DNA of 55,629 nucleotides, from positions 1 to 55,629 of the forward strand of contig JAZRFF010000039.1 in the NCBI GenBank assembly GCA_045661225.1, in the 5' to 3' direction. This stretch comes from HGM04593 sp045661225 (GTDB lineage: Bacteria > Bacteroidota > Bacteroidia > Bacteroidales > Bacteroidaceae). The translations under genes were made by a program, and so were the position numbers. The notes under the pieces were generated by a model. The model was not told where the DNA came from. It ran no database searches and saw nothing but the letters and a program-made list of their open reading frames with translations. This document shows, piece after piece, positions 1-8,456 of the stretch (position 1 is the stretch's first letter; every line of letters begins with the position of its first letter).

Positions 1-122
1 TTCTCCCAAGTATTCTTGGCAACGGTCCATACGTTCTTTCTTGCACCAAAGTAACCTCTGGTCAAACCTAAAATTTTCTTTCTTCTTGCTCTTGAAGCAA
101 CGTGATTTACTGATCTTGGCAT
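1..122 (-). CDS. rplT: 50S ribosomal protein L20, N-terminal part (cut by window edge)
   Basis: The visible part encodes about 40 residues beginning MPRSVNHVASRARRKK, the characteristic basic N-terminus of bL20, which binds 23S rRNA early in large-subunit assembly. The start is the ATG complementary to 120-122; the rest lies beyond base 1. It is the last visible gene of the infC-rpmI-rplT operon, 77 bp after rpmI, the order found across bacteria. In other phyla L20 represses this operon by binding its mRNA; whether that applies here cannot be told from the sequence. Confidence 0.96.
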   Translation of the reverse strand, partial: MPRSVNHVASRARRKKILGLTRGYFGARKNVWTVAKNTWE

Positions 123-199
123 AGTTTTAAATTCTTTTGAATGTTAGCGTCGCGGTTTGCGAACTTTTATGCTAATACATTCGGTTAATACTACAATAC

Positions 200-397
200 T
201 TAACGCAATGACAACAATTCCTTAACACTCTTAACATTAGCAGCATCGAGAGTTGTAAAGTGTACAAGGTTTCTCTTCTGCTTCTTTGTCTTCTTTGTCA
301 GAATGTGACTGTGATAAGCATGCTTTCTCTTGATTTTACCTGTTCCGGTAAGAGCGAATCTTTTTTTGGCACCGGAGTTAGTCTTAACTTTTGGCAT
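200..397 (-). CDS. rpmI: 50S ribosomal protein L35
   Basis: A 65-residue basic protein starting MPKVKTNSGAKKRF, the signature start of bL35, with the family's Lys/Arg/His-rich middle (KIKRKHAYHSHILTKK). The frame is open 27 bases further upstream, but the internal ATG at 397 gives the normal family N-terminus and length, so it is preferred. It lies between infC and rplT on the same strand, and all three are probably one transcript. It is a structural component of the large ribosomal subunit. Confidence 0.97.
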   Translation of the reverse strand: MPKVKTNSGAKKRFALTGTGKIKRKHAYHSHILTKKTKKQKRNLVHFTTLDAANVKSVKELLSLR

Positions 398-464
398 TTT
401 TTTTAAAAAATTATTAGTTAACAAATATCGGCAGCGTACTATACAACGCTACGCGCTTTTTTTA

Positions 465-1049
465 TCATTCTTCATCAGCTTCGGCCGGCTTCTGCGGCTT
501 TGCAGGCTTCTCTTTCTTGGGCGCTGCAGCCTTTTTAGCCGATAGCATTATTGTCATACGCTTTCCTTCGAGCACCGGCATTGAATCGACTTTGCCATAC
601 TCCTCAAGGTCCTTGGCGAAACGCAACAAAAGAATCTCGCCCTGCTCCTTGAACAGAATTGAACGTCCTTTAAAGAACACGTATGCCTTAACTTTGTCGC
701 CGTCCTGCAAGAAACTTATCGCGTGCTTGAGCTTGAAGTTATAATCGTGTTCGTCGGTCTGTGGACCGAAACGTATCTCCTTAACGTCAATCTTCACCTG
801 CTTGGCTTTTTGCTCTTTCTGGCGTTTTTTCATCTGGTAGAGGAACTTTGAATACTCAATCAGACGGCAAACAGGAGGGTTGGCTGTTGGAGAAATCTCT
901 ACAAGGTCCAATTCTTTCTCTTCGGCAAGGGCAAGGGCCTTGTGCAAAGGCATCACCATCGACTCAACGTCGTCGCCTACTATGCGCACTTCATTGGCGC
1001 GAATCTGTTCGTTTACACGATACTGGTTCTTCAGGTTGTCGTTCTTCAT
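465..1049 (-). CDS. infC: translation initiation factor IF-3
   Basis: The 194-residue protein has the two IF-3 domains: an N-terminal domain (about 8-80, with YRVNEQIRANEVRIVG and the ISPTANPPVCRL segment) joined by a Lys-rich helix (QMKKRQKEQKAKQ) to the C-terminal ribosome-binding domain (about 88-170, with KEIRFGPQTDEHD and GDKVKAYVFFKGR). IF-3 binds the 30S subunit and checks start-codon/initiator-tRNA pairing. The start is an ordinary ATG, unlike the rare AUU start of enterobacterial infC. Residues beyond about 170 form a Lys/Ala/Pro-rich tail ending in acidic residues, which is low-complexity and probably disordered. First gene of infC-rpmI-rplT. Confidence 0.97.
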   Translation of the reverse strand: MKNDNLKNQYRVNEQIRANEVRIVGDDVESMVMPLHKALALAEEKELDLVEISPTANPPVCRLIEYSKFLYQMKKRQKEQKAKQVKIDVKEIRFGPQTDEHDYNFKLKHAISFLQDGDKVKAYVFFKGRSILFKEQGEILLLRFAKDLEEYGKVDSMPVLEGKRMTIMLSAKKAAAPKKEKPAKPQKPAEADEE

Positions 1050-1113
1050 TAAATATTATATAAGTTCCTTCTTTTTCGCCCGCTATGCGGACATAACTTT
1101 TCAAAATCGGTTG

Positions 1114-1144
1114 CAAATTTATCACTTATTTATCACATTACGAA
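1114..1144 (-). promoter_or_regulatory. promoter of infC-rpmI-rplT, Bacteroides type
   Basis: On the minus strand a perfect -7 box TAAATTTG (1114-1121) is preceded, 19 bp away, by TTCG (1141-1144), one mismatch from the -33 consensus TTTG. It lies 65 bp ahead of the infC start and behind thrS, so the operon can be transcribed independently of thrS. Confidence 0.6.
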
Positions 1145-1366
1145 GAAGATTGACTTTTTTTTTCACATCGAGCAGAAAAAAAACATCATCAAAAGCCATC
1201 GTTGCAACAGCAAACCTTTTAAAACTCGCAGAAGCGGCACCCCTGCCCGCGCCACGTGCAAGCGAAATTCCGCAACAGAAAGAAAAAGAGGCTCTGCATC
1301 GCTAAAAATATAAAAAGGAACAGAGAGACCGCCGCCTCCCTGTTCCGCTATACTCAAAAAGCACTA

Positions 1367-3328
1367 TTATTCTGCAACAACAGTTTCTTTACGTATTCTG
1401 CGTGTGCGAATCTCCTCACAAATCTCGGCCACGAACTGTGCAACAGGCTTCACGCCCTCATCGCCCGCGAAACGGCTGCGCACTGCAACTGTACGGTTCT
1501 CCTCTTCCTGCTGACCAAGCACAAGCATATAAGGAACACGATTGTTACGCGCCTCTCGTATCTTGTAACCGATTTTTTCGGAACGATTGTCAACGTGTAC
1601 AAGAACACCGTTCTTCTTCAGTTCCGCAGCAACCTCGTATGCGTAATCGCCGTATTTTTCCGATATTGGCAATATGCGCACCTGCTCGGGGGCAAGCCAA
1701 GTGGGGAATTTACCCTCGTACTTCTCGATGAGCCAAGCAAGAGTACGCTCGTAGCAGCCCATACTTGTACGATGGATAATATAAGGACGCACCTTTTCGC
1801 CATTCTGGTCAACGTAGTACATATCGAACTGCGCCGCAAGAAGAGCGTCCCACTGAACAGTAATCATAGTATCCTCTTTGCCGTAAACATTTTTAGCGTT
1901 AATGTCCACTTTAGGACCATAGAATGCTGCACCGCCGGTCTCCTCGACGAACGGAATTTCAAGTTCTACAAGCATCTGACGAATGTGCTGCTGTGTCTCT
2001 TCCCAGACCTCAGCCTCGCCAATGTACTTAGCACGATTGTTGGGGTCCCACTTTGCAAGAACGTATGTGACGTCATTCTGCAAGCCCAGCGTCTCCATCA
2101 CGTGCTTTGCAAGGGCAAGACAGTTCTTGAACTCCTCAACCATTTGGTCGGGACGTACAATAAGGTGTCCCTCGCTGATGGTAAACTGACGCACGCGGGT
2201 AAGACCGTGCATCTCGCCGGAATCCTCGTTGCGGAAGAGTGTCGATGTCTCGCTGTAGCGCAATGGCAGGTCGCGATAAGAGTGGTGCGACGACTTATAG
2301 ACGTAATACTGGAACGGACAAGTCATCGGACGCAGAGCAAACACCTCTTTGTCATTTTCTTCATCGCCAAGAACAAACATACCCTCTTTGTAGTGGTCCC
2401 AGTGACCCGAGATTTTATAAAGGTCGCTCTTCGCCATCAAAGGAGTCTTTGTGCGTACATAACCCCATTCGTTATCCTCAAGGTCCTCAATCCAGCGCTG
2501 GAGTGTCTGCACAATCTTTGCACCCTTTGGAAGCAGCAAAGGCAATCCCTGACCAATTACGTCAACCGTTGTAAAGAGTTCCATTTCGCGACCAATCTTG
2601 TTGTGGTCGATATTTTTAATATGTTCAAGGTGTGCAAGATAAGCCTCGCACTCCTCTTTTGTAAAGAATGCCGTTCCGTAGATACGTGACAGCGACGCAT
2701 TATTCTTGTCGCCGCGCCAGTAGGCCGTAGAGGTCGAAAGGAGCTTGAAGCCTTTTATCAGGCGGGTATTAAGCAGGTGCGGACCCATACAAAGGTCGGC
2801 AAAATCGTCCTGTGAATAGATTGTTATTCTGTCATCGCCGGGAATAGCATCGATAAGTTCGAGTTTGTAAGGCTCGCCCTTTGCCTTCATCATAGCCACA
2901 GCCTCTTCGCGAGTAACAACCTGACGCTCTATACGGGGGCTTGACTTAATAATCTTCTTCATCTCTTTTTCTATTGCCTCAAGATTCTCCTTTGTAAAAG
3001 GAGCGCACTCAAAGTCATAGAAAAAGCCGGTCTCTGTAGCCGGACCGATGGTAAGCTTAGCCTCGGGGAAGAGATGCTTCACAGCCTCGGCCATAATGTG
3101 GGTTGTAGTGTGACGCAACACCATAAGCGCCTCCTTTGAGTCAAGGCCCACAAGTTCAGCCTCAACACCATCAGCAGGAACATCACGAAGATCAATAACC
3201 TCGTCGCCAACTTTTGCAGCCACATAACTGCTCAGAAGTTTAGGATCGACCGACGACAATATTTCAATGTACGACTTACCCTCTGCGGCAAATTCACGTA
3301 CATCGCCATTGAATGAAATTTTTATCAT
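1367..3328 (-). CDS. thrS: threonyl-tRNA synthetase
   Basis: A full-length 653-residue class II synthetase that charges tRNA-Thr in the cytoplasm. In order it shows an N-terminal TGS domain (about 1-62), the editing domain with the HTTTH motif and the DLCMGPH segment, the class II catalytic core (RPMTCPFQYY, motif 2 around SETSTLFRNEDSGEMHG, motif 3 around MGCYERTLAWLIEKY), and a C-terminal anticodon-binding domain (VRILPISEKYGDYA onward). The Cys of MTCP, the His of SEGH and the His of HRTS match the zinc ligands known from E. coli ThrRS. It sits upstream of infC, a widespread pairing. No truncation is seen. Confidence 0.98.
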   Translation of the reverse strand: MIKISFNGDVREFAAEGKSYIEILSSVDPKLLSSYVAAKVGDEVIDLRDVPADGVEAELVGLDSKEALMVLRHTTTHIMAEAVKHLFPEAKLTIGPATETGFFYDFECAPFTKENLEAIEKEMKKIIKSSPRIERQVVTREEAVAMMKAKGEPYKLELIDAIPGDDRITIYSQDDFADLCMGPHLLNTRLIKGFKLLSTSTAYWRGDKNNASLSRIYGTAFFTKEECEAYLAHLEHIKNIDHNKIGREMELFTTVDVIGQGLPLLLPKGAKIVQTLQRWIEDLEDNEWGYVRTKTPLMAKSDLYKISGHWDHYKEGMFVLGDEENDKEVFALRPMTCPFQYYVYKSSHHSYRDLPLRYSETSTLFRNEDSGEMHGLTRVRQFTISEGHLIVRPDQMVEEFKNCLALAKHVMETLGLQNDVTYVLAKWDPNNRAKYIGEAEVWEETQQHIRQMLVELEIPFVEETGGAAFYGPKVDINAKNVYGKEDTMITVQWDALLAAQFDMYYVDQNGEKVRPYIIHRTSMGCYERTLAWLIEKYEGKFPTWLAPEQVRILPISEKYGDYAYEVAAELKKNGVLVHVDNRSEKIGYKIREARNNRVPYMLVLGQQEEENRTVAVRSRFAGDEGVKPVAQFVAEICEEIRTRRIRKETVVAE

Positions 3329-3387
3329 ATACTCTTTATTTTAATTTATTACTACTTAAGTAAAAGGGCACAGCCCATATTAGAGTG

Positions 3388-3419
3388 CGAAGATAAGAAA
3401 AAAAGAGAAAAGCGACAAT
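3388..3419 (-). promoter_or_regulatory. promoter of thrS, Bacteroides type
   Basis: Minus-strand TATCTTCG (3388-3395, one mismatch to TAnnTTTG) with ATTG (3416-3419) 20 bp upstream. It is 60 bp ahead of the thrS ATG. The rest of 3420-3561, between thrS and the TPR gene, shows nothing recognisable. Confidence 0.5.
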
Positions 3420-3561
3420 AGCATACTGCGCTTTTTTACCTTAAAGAACATACAATAAGCTAACGGCAATTTACTTTTGGGCATTCACAAGGGCGAGAAA
3501 GCCCAAAGCCAGCTGCCCGCCGGCACCCAAAGGGAGGAGAAACACCCCCAAAGAGACATTA

Positions 3562-5571
3562 TCAACGTCCTTTATTCTGGAAACGTTTTATTAAGCTATA
3601 AGCCTTAAACAAGCCCAGCTCGCCCGCCTTGCTCAGGTCGGCAAGCCCCTCTTCGCTGTTACCCGTATATATTCTTGCAAGACCGCGATTGAAATAAGCT
3701 TCGGCAAAGCGTGCATCAACCTCAATGGCCTTGGTATAATCGACTATCGCCGACTTAAAATCGCTCAGTTTGGCCGAAGCATTGCCACGATTAAAATAAG
3801 CGTGTGCAAAGTCGGGCTCAAGCGCAACGACTTTATCAAGGTCCTCTTTTACAAGCCGATAGTCGAGATCGGGAAGGCCTGCATCGTGCTTAAGCATTAA
3901 CCCACCCTCGTTTGCACTGTTCATTGAATCGGCCTCCAAAAGTTTATAGCGCACAAAGGCACGCACAAAGTACAACACCCACGAAGCAGGCTCGGCCTCG
4001 ACCGCCGCATCAAGGTCGCGCATCGCCTCTTGAAGGTCCTGTACAAGATAGTAATCAATAGCGCGCGCCATCAGGCAACGAGCCTCACCCGGAGATTCCG
4101 CAATAGCTTTGGAATTAACGTCAATGCTCGCAAAATGCCTCTTCACTTCGTGCTCGGCAAGGGCGCGTTCATCGTTCGAGAGCAGCAACGAACGTCCGCC
4201 CGTATTGTCGTTCATATCCTCGAGAGGCTTATAAAAATGCATACCCTCCTCCATCTCCGAGGCCGCCACATAATATGTAAGTACGAAAATAGGTTCAAGC
4301 TCTACATATACATTCCTGTTCTGAACCTTGCCACGATACTCGGTTGTATAGTTCTTACCGCCCGAAACGTCCGAAGATATCATCTTATTATAGTTACGGA
4401 CATTCTCGTCGGAGCGTTTGCGAGTCTTGTCGTTGTCGGCCGAATACTCCTCGACCTTATCCTTGCCACCGCCCACGTACATATCGTACTGACGACGCAA
4501 AAGCAGTTCCTCGTCGGCCGCAGCACCCTTTTCATCGCCACTCTTACGACGTGCCGATGCTCGGCACTGATAAGCATACTCAAAATTCGGATAATCGCGC
4601 AAGACTATCGAGTAATCATCTATTGCTCCTGCATAATCGCCAACCTTTTCGCGCAACAGCGCACGGTTAAAGCGCGCCAGAGTGTTATCGGGGTCAACCC
4701 CCAGCACCCAGTCAAAATCCTCGATTGCACGATTGTCGTCACCGACCTCCATACGCAGAATTCCGCGATTATAGTGCGCCACAAAGCTCGACGGTTCCAC
4801 ATAGAGCGCCGTTTCATAATCCTCCATCGCACCACGAAAATCCTGTCGGTGATAGCGCACAAGCGCGCGAGTCACATAGCTTGCCGCACGGTTGGGCATA
4901 AGGTCTATAGCCTTATCCAAATCCTTCTCGGCAGCGTCATAGTCCCCGACAACAGAATTCACCACAGCTCGCGCATCATAAACCTCGGGCGAATATTTAT
5001 CGCAGAGCACAGCCTGTTCGGCCATTCTTTGCGCAGTAACAGTATCCTCCATATTCAGCGCGACCTGCGTGCGCATAATATAGGCCGCGCTGTTGCGCGG
5101 AGCAAACAACAGAAACGAGTCGACAACCTCGGCAGCCCTCGCCCACTCCTCGCGCTGCATAGTGACAGCACTGATATTCTGCCACAGGTCGCTATTCTGC
5201 GGGTTAAAGCGTAAGGCACGACGAAAATCCTGCTCGGCAAGCAACAGGCTATCGCTGTTGGCACGACAAAGCCCGCGCAACTGATAGCAACGCGAAATAT
5301 AAGGATTTTTTTCTATTGCAATATCCAGGTCCTGCTCGGCACCCTTATAATCCTCGAGATTGAATTTCGCAAGCGCCCTAAAGAAATACGGCTCGTGCAA
5401 AAAGGGCTTTGCGTCAATAACCTGATTAAAATATTGAATCGAGAGCACATAATCCTCGAAATAGAGCGCATTACGCCCTATTTCCATCACTCGCGTCGTG
5501 TTCAGTTGCGCGCCACACAGTAACGGTAGCACAAAAAGCGTGAGTGAGAGTATGCCTCTCAGCAACCTCAT
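3562..5571 (-). CDS. secreted or periplasmic TPR-repeat protein
   Basis: The 669-residue protein has an N-terminal signal peptide (hydrophobic stretch to about residue 20, then GAQL) followed by a long run of tetratricopeptide repeats. TPR-type helices with G-Y/A-F-P spacing fill about 25-370 and resume at about 500-660; a Lys/Asp/Ser-rich non-repeat segment around 380-470 separates the two blocks. TPRs are protein-interaction scaffolds, so no enzymatic role is proposed. Its ATG overlaps the def stop by 4 bp, so the two are translationally coupled in a ruvX-def-TPR operon. A TPR gene at this site is common in Bacteroides relatives. Function unknown. Confidence 0.9.
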   Translation of the reverse strand: MRLLRGILSLTLFVLPLLCGAQLNTTRVMEIGRNALYFEDYVLSIQYFNQVIDAKPFLHEPYFFRALAKFNLEDYKGAEQDLDIAIEKNPYISRCYQLRGLCRANSDSLLLAEQDFRRALRFNPQNSDLWQNISAVTMQREEWARAAEVVDSFLLFAPRNSAAYIMRTQVALNMEDTVTAQRMAEQAVLCDKYSPEVYDARAVVNSVVGDYDAAEKDLDKAIDLMPNRAASYVTRALVRYHRQDFRGAMEDYETALYVEPSSFVAHYNRGILRMEVGDDNRAIEDFDWVLGVDPDNTLARFNRALLREKVGDYAGAIDDYSIVLRDYPNFEYAYQCRASARRKSGDEKGAAADEELLLRRQYDMYVGGGKDKVEEYSADNDKTRKRSDENVRNYNKMISSDVSGGKNYTTEYRGKVQNRNVYVELEPIFVLTYYVAASEMEEGMHFYKPLEDMNDNTGGRSLLLSNDERALAEHEVKRHFASIDVNSKAIAESPGEARCLMARAIDYYLVQDLQEAMRDLDAAVEAEPASWVLYFVRAFVRYKLLEADSMNSANEGGLMLKHDAGLPDLDYRLVKEDLDKVVALEPDFAHAYFNRGNASAKLSDFKSAIVDYTKAIEVDARFAEAYFNRGLARIYTGNSEEGLADLSKAGELGLFKAYSLIKRFQNKGR

Positions 5572-6125
5572 CGAAGCACACGTTTGGTCTTATAAGCACA
5601 GCTCACCCTGCCCTTAACAAGGTTGCCAAGCTTATTCTTGTTCATCTGTCGGCGAAGCATCGATATGCGGTCGGCAAAGACCTTACCCTCAAGATGGTCA
5701 AATTCGTGCTGCATCACACGTGCCAGGAAGCCTTCGACCCACTCATCGTGCTCCACGAAATTCTCATCAAAATATTTAACGTGTATGCGTGAGGGACGGG
5801 TAACCTTCTCGTGTATTCCCGGCAAACTCAAACAGCCCTCCTCCATAGACTCAGTCTCTTCGGAAGTCTCAAGAATGTGAGCGTTGATGTAAACTCGGTT
5901 AAAGCCCTTAAATTCAGGATAATCATCGGACAACACATCAAGGTCTACAACCACAAGGCGTATTGCAAGACCAATTTGAGGCGCAGCAAGACCAATGCCC
6001 TCGGCCTGATGCATTGTTTCGAACATATTATCAATAAGAGATTTAAGTTCGGGATAGTCGGGAGTAATATCCTCGGCAACCTTACGCAGTACGGGCTGAC
6101 CGTACAGATAAATAGGTAGTATCAT
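5568..6125 (-). CDS. def: peptide deformylase
   Basis: This 185-residue enzyme removes the formyl group from the initiator Met of new proteins. All three family motifs are present: GIGLAAPQIG (motif I), EGCLSLP with the metal-binding Cys (motif II), and HEFDHLEG with two metal-binding His and the catalytic Glu (motif III). The length is typical. It starts 2 bp after the ruvX stop and overlaps the following TPR gene by 4 bp, indicating one transcript. Confidence 0.98.
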   Translation of the reverse strand: MILPIYLYGQPVLRKVAEDITPDYPELKSLIDNMFETMHQAEGIGLAAPQIGLAIRLVVVDLDVLSDDYPEFKGFNRVYINAHILETSEETESMEEGCLSLPGIHEKVTRPSRIHVKYFDENFVEHDEWVEGFLARVMQHEFDHLEGKVFADRISMLRRQMNKNKLGNLVKGRVSCAYKTKRVLR

Positions 6126-6127
6126 AG

Positions 6128-6553
6128 TTATAAAATTTGTATTCGTTTGCTTTCCATATAGGATTGCAGAATTATTGTCGCGCTTACCTCATCGACAAGC
6201 TCTTTGTTACGACGTGCCATTTTTTTTATGCCCGCCTCTATTATTGTTCTTTGCGCAAGCACCGACGTAAAGCGCTCGTCGTGAAACTCAACGGGAATTT
6301 CAGGCAACAGTTTACGCAGACGATTCACGAAAGGCGTTATTCGACACATATTCTCGGAGGGTTCGTTATTCATCTGTTTAGGCAACCCCACTATTATACG
6401 TTCAACAGGTTCACGACGCACATAATCGAGCAAAAAATCGACTAACCCGGGTGTTGCCACCGTCGTCAGGCCACCGGCTATTATCTGCATCTCGTCCGAG
6501 ACCGCGATACCGGTTCTTTTCTTTCCGTAATCTATTGCTAAAAGTCGCGCCAT
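6128..6553 (-). CDS. ruvX: Holliday-junction resolvase-like RNase H fold protein (YqgF/RuvX family)
   Basis: A 141-residue protein with the RNase H-like fold of the RuvX/YqgF family, which acts in pre-16S rRNA 5' processing and has been proposed as a Holliday-junction resolvase. Visible motifs are LAIDYGKKRTGIAVSD with the first catalytic Asp near residue 8, IIVGLPKQMNNEPSEN, FHDERFTSVLA with a catalytic Glu, and VDEVSATIILQSYM with the last acidic residue. It is the first gene of the ruvX-def-TPR operon; a TATCTTCG box lies just upstream. Confidence 0.95.
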   Translation of the reverse strand: MARLLAIDYGKKRTGIAVSDEMQIIAGGLTTVATPGLVDFLLDYVRREPVERIIVGLPKQMNNEPSENMCRITPFVNRLRKLLPEIPVEFHDERFTSVLAQRTIIEAGIKKMARRNKELVDEVSATIILQSYMESKRIQIL

Positions 6554-6575
6554 ACACTAATTACATTTCAAAGCG

Positions 6576-6583
6576 CGAAGATA
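6576..6583 (-). promoter_or_regulatory. probable -7 box for ruvX-def-TPR
   Basis: Minus-strand TATCTTCG, one mismatch from TAnnTTTG, 22 bp ahead of the ruvX ATG. No clear -33 TTTG is seen at the usual distance. Confidence 0.4.
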
Positions 6584-6646
6584 GTGATTTTTAACGGAAC
6601 GCGCCGAACCGTTAAGCAAAAAAAATCATAAACAAGCAAAAAGAGA

Positions 6647-6666
6647 GGCCGCCAACACAGGCGGCC
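6647..6666 (-). terminator. terminator of the fucose operon
   Basis: A GGCCGCC / GGCGGCC stem of 7 bp with a 6-base loop lies directly after the fucP stop on the minus strand and is followed on that strand by a T-rich stretch (CTCTCTTTTTG). Confidence 0.75.
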
Positions 6667-6688
6667 CCATCTGTTATTCTGTAAAAAT

Positions 6689-7996
6689 TCAACGTTTCAT
6701 TGCCCTGTAGGACGAATAGCCATACAGTGCCACTACGACAAAGCAGAAAAGCGGCAGCACAAACGACACATTTACCGCAGGCATACCAAAGAGCACATCC
6801 TGGTCAATTACGGCTCCCTGCAAAGGAGGCATAAGCGCACCACCCACAATAGCCATCACAAGAAAAGCCGCGCCAAGCGCCGTATCCTCTTCCTTGACAT
6901 TCTCAAGCGCAATACCATAAATAGTCGGGAACATAAGCGACATAAAGAAACTTATTGCCACAAGGCAATAAAGCCCTCCCATTCCCACAATGAATATAGT
7001 ACCAATGCTTGCCGCTACTGCACCGCAACCGAAAAGCGCGAGCAACAAACGCGAATTAAGGAAACGCATAAGATAAGTAGTTATAAAACGGCTGCAAAGG
7101 AACATTCCCATTGCGCATATATTATAGTTCTGCGCCGTAGCCTTGTCAATACCGAGATTATCGGCATACTGTATGATAAAAGTCCACACCATTATCTGCG
7201 CAGCAACGTAGAACACCTGCGCCAGCACGCCGTTACGATAGTTTCTGTTACGCCACAGGCGACCAAGGGTGATTTTATTGCTGACCCTTGCGACATTGCC
7301 CTGCACGTTAGGAATCTTTGTAAACAGGAAAACCACAAGAACAGCAAGCACCACAAGGCCTATAGCCACATAAGGATTACGTATCACAGCAAGGTCGTGC
7401 AAACGTATATCGGCTTTTTCGGCAACGCTCAAACCGTGATACAACACTTCGCCGGCCGCGTCACGCTTGTCGGACAACAGTTGCGGAAGAACAATAAGCG
7501 ACGCCACAGCCATACCCGAGAGCGAGCCCATAGGGTTGAACGACTGCGCAAGGTTAAGACGTCGCGTCGAAGTCTCCTTCGTACCCAGCGAGAGGATAAG
7601 CGGGTTTGCGGTAGTTTCAAGAAACGCAAGCCCGAAGGTCAGAATATACAGCGACACACAGAAGAACGAGAATGCCTGATAGTGTGCAGCAGGTATAAAA
7701 AGGAACGCACCCACAGCATACAGCGCAAGGCCAAGCACTATACCGCTCTTATAGCTGTAACGACGTATAAAAAGCGCAGCCGGAACAGCCATAGTGGCAT
7801 ACCCGCCATAAAAAGCGAACTGCACAAGAGACGCTTCGGCGGCAGGCAGTTCCATCAAAGTCTGGAAGGCAGCCACCATAGGGTTGGTAATATCGTTTGC
7901 AAAGCCCCACAAGGCGAACAACGACGTTACAAGCACAAAAGGCAACAGATAACGCCTCTCGACCAGCTTTGGTTTTCCGGTTATTTTTTCACTCAT
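6689..7996 (-). CDS. fucP: L-fucose:H+ symporter (major facilitator superfamily)
   Basis: A 435-residue membrane protein with about 12 hydrophobic segments and the FucP-type start: a short hydrophilic N-terminus, then LLPFVLVTSLFALWGFANDI with the conserved N-D-I in the first helix, followed by NPMVAAFQT. Segments such as FLETTANPLILSLG are typical of the FGHS sugar-symporter family. The ATG at 7996 (MSEKITG) is chosen over the upstream frame extension because it gives the family N-terminus. It is the last gene of fucI-mutarotase-fucP and would import L-fucose across the inner membrane. Related sugars cannot be excluded, but the neighbours favour fucose. Confidence 0.93.
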   Translation of the reverse strand: MSEKITGKPKLVERRYLLPFVLVTSLFALWGFANDITNPMVAAFQTLMELPAAEASLVQFAFYGGYATMAVPAALFIRRYSYKSGIVLGLALYAVGAFLFIPAAHYQAFSFFCVSLYILTFGLAFLETTANPLILSLGTKETSTRRLNLAQSFNPMGSLSGMAVASLIVLPQLLSDKRDAAGEVLYHGLSVAEKADIRLHDLAVIRNPYVAIGLVVLAVLVVFLFTKIPNVQGNVARVSNKITLGRLWRNRNYRNGVLAQVFYVAAQIMVWTFIIQYADNLGIDKATAQNYNICAMGMFLCSRFITTYLMRFLNSRLLLALFGCGAVAASIGTIFIVGMGGLYCLVAISFFMSLMFPTIYGIALENVKEEDTALGAAFLVMAIVGGALMPPLQGAVIDQDVLFGMPAVNVSFVLPLFCFVVVALYGYSSYRAMKR

Positions 7997-8019
7997 ATTA
8001 AAATTCTTATTTAAAATTA

Positions 8020-8412
8020 TCATTCATAAAGATGAAAAATCCTTTCCATCATACGCCACTTCTCGTTGGACGAAGCCCCCGGCACCGCCTGTTGAAATTC
8101 CGACATATAATCCTCCCACTCCTGTTGGCGTGGCAATGTCGAAAGACGCGCCATAGCACTCTCCCACTCAAAGTCAAGCGGAGCCTCGACAATCATAAAC
8201 AAGCGGGTATCGAGTAAATAAATCTCCATCTCAAGAACGCCGACCTCTTTTATGCCCCACAGAATCTCGCTCCACGCCTCGCCCTCGCTGTGCCGACGAC
8301 GATATTCGGCAATAAGTTCAGGACTATCCTTAAGGTCAAGCGTCTGACAAAATCTCTTTACCGGCCCTGAGTACTCTTTAACCCTGTAGCCGTCTGTTAT
8401 TTTCTGTTCCAT
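8020..8412 (-). CDS. RhaM-type sugar mutarotase (COG3254/DUF718)
   Basis: A 130-residue protein of the L-rhamnose mutarotase family, which interconverts alpha and beta anomers of 6-deoxyhexoses. Visible features are RYRRRHS-like YRRRHSEGEAW with the conserved His, the LEMEIYLLDTRLFMIVE core strands, and a Trp-rich C-terminal region (KWRMMERIFHL). It starts at 8412 (MEQKITDGYRV). Lying between fucI and fucP with short gaps, it probably supplies the L-fucose anomer used by the isomerase, replacing the unrelated FucU mutarotase of enterobacteria. The substrate is inferred from context only. Confidence 0.85.
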   Translation of the reverse strand: MEQKITDGYRVKEYSGPVKRFCQTLDLKDSPELIAEYRRRHSEGEAWSEILWGIKEVGVLEMEIYLLDTRLFMIVEAPLDFEWESAMARLSTLPRQQEWEDYMSEFQQAVPGASSNEKWRMMERIFHLYE

Positions 8413-8456
8413 TAAAAACACGAACCGCAACAATGCGGTAATATTTAAAAAATCAA

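Noticed and set aside
1256..2689. Long plus-strand frame (477 codons) opposite thrS
   Set aside because: It lies wholly antisense to thrS, whose motifs are intact; the translation is Thr/Leu/His-rich with no family features.
4030..5214. Plus-strand frame of 394 codons opposite the TPR protein gene
   Set aside because: Antisense to a repeat-rich gene, which easily gives long shadow frames.
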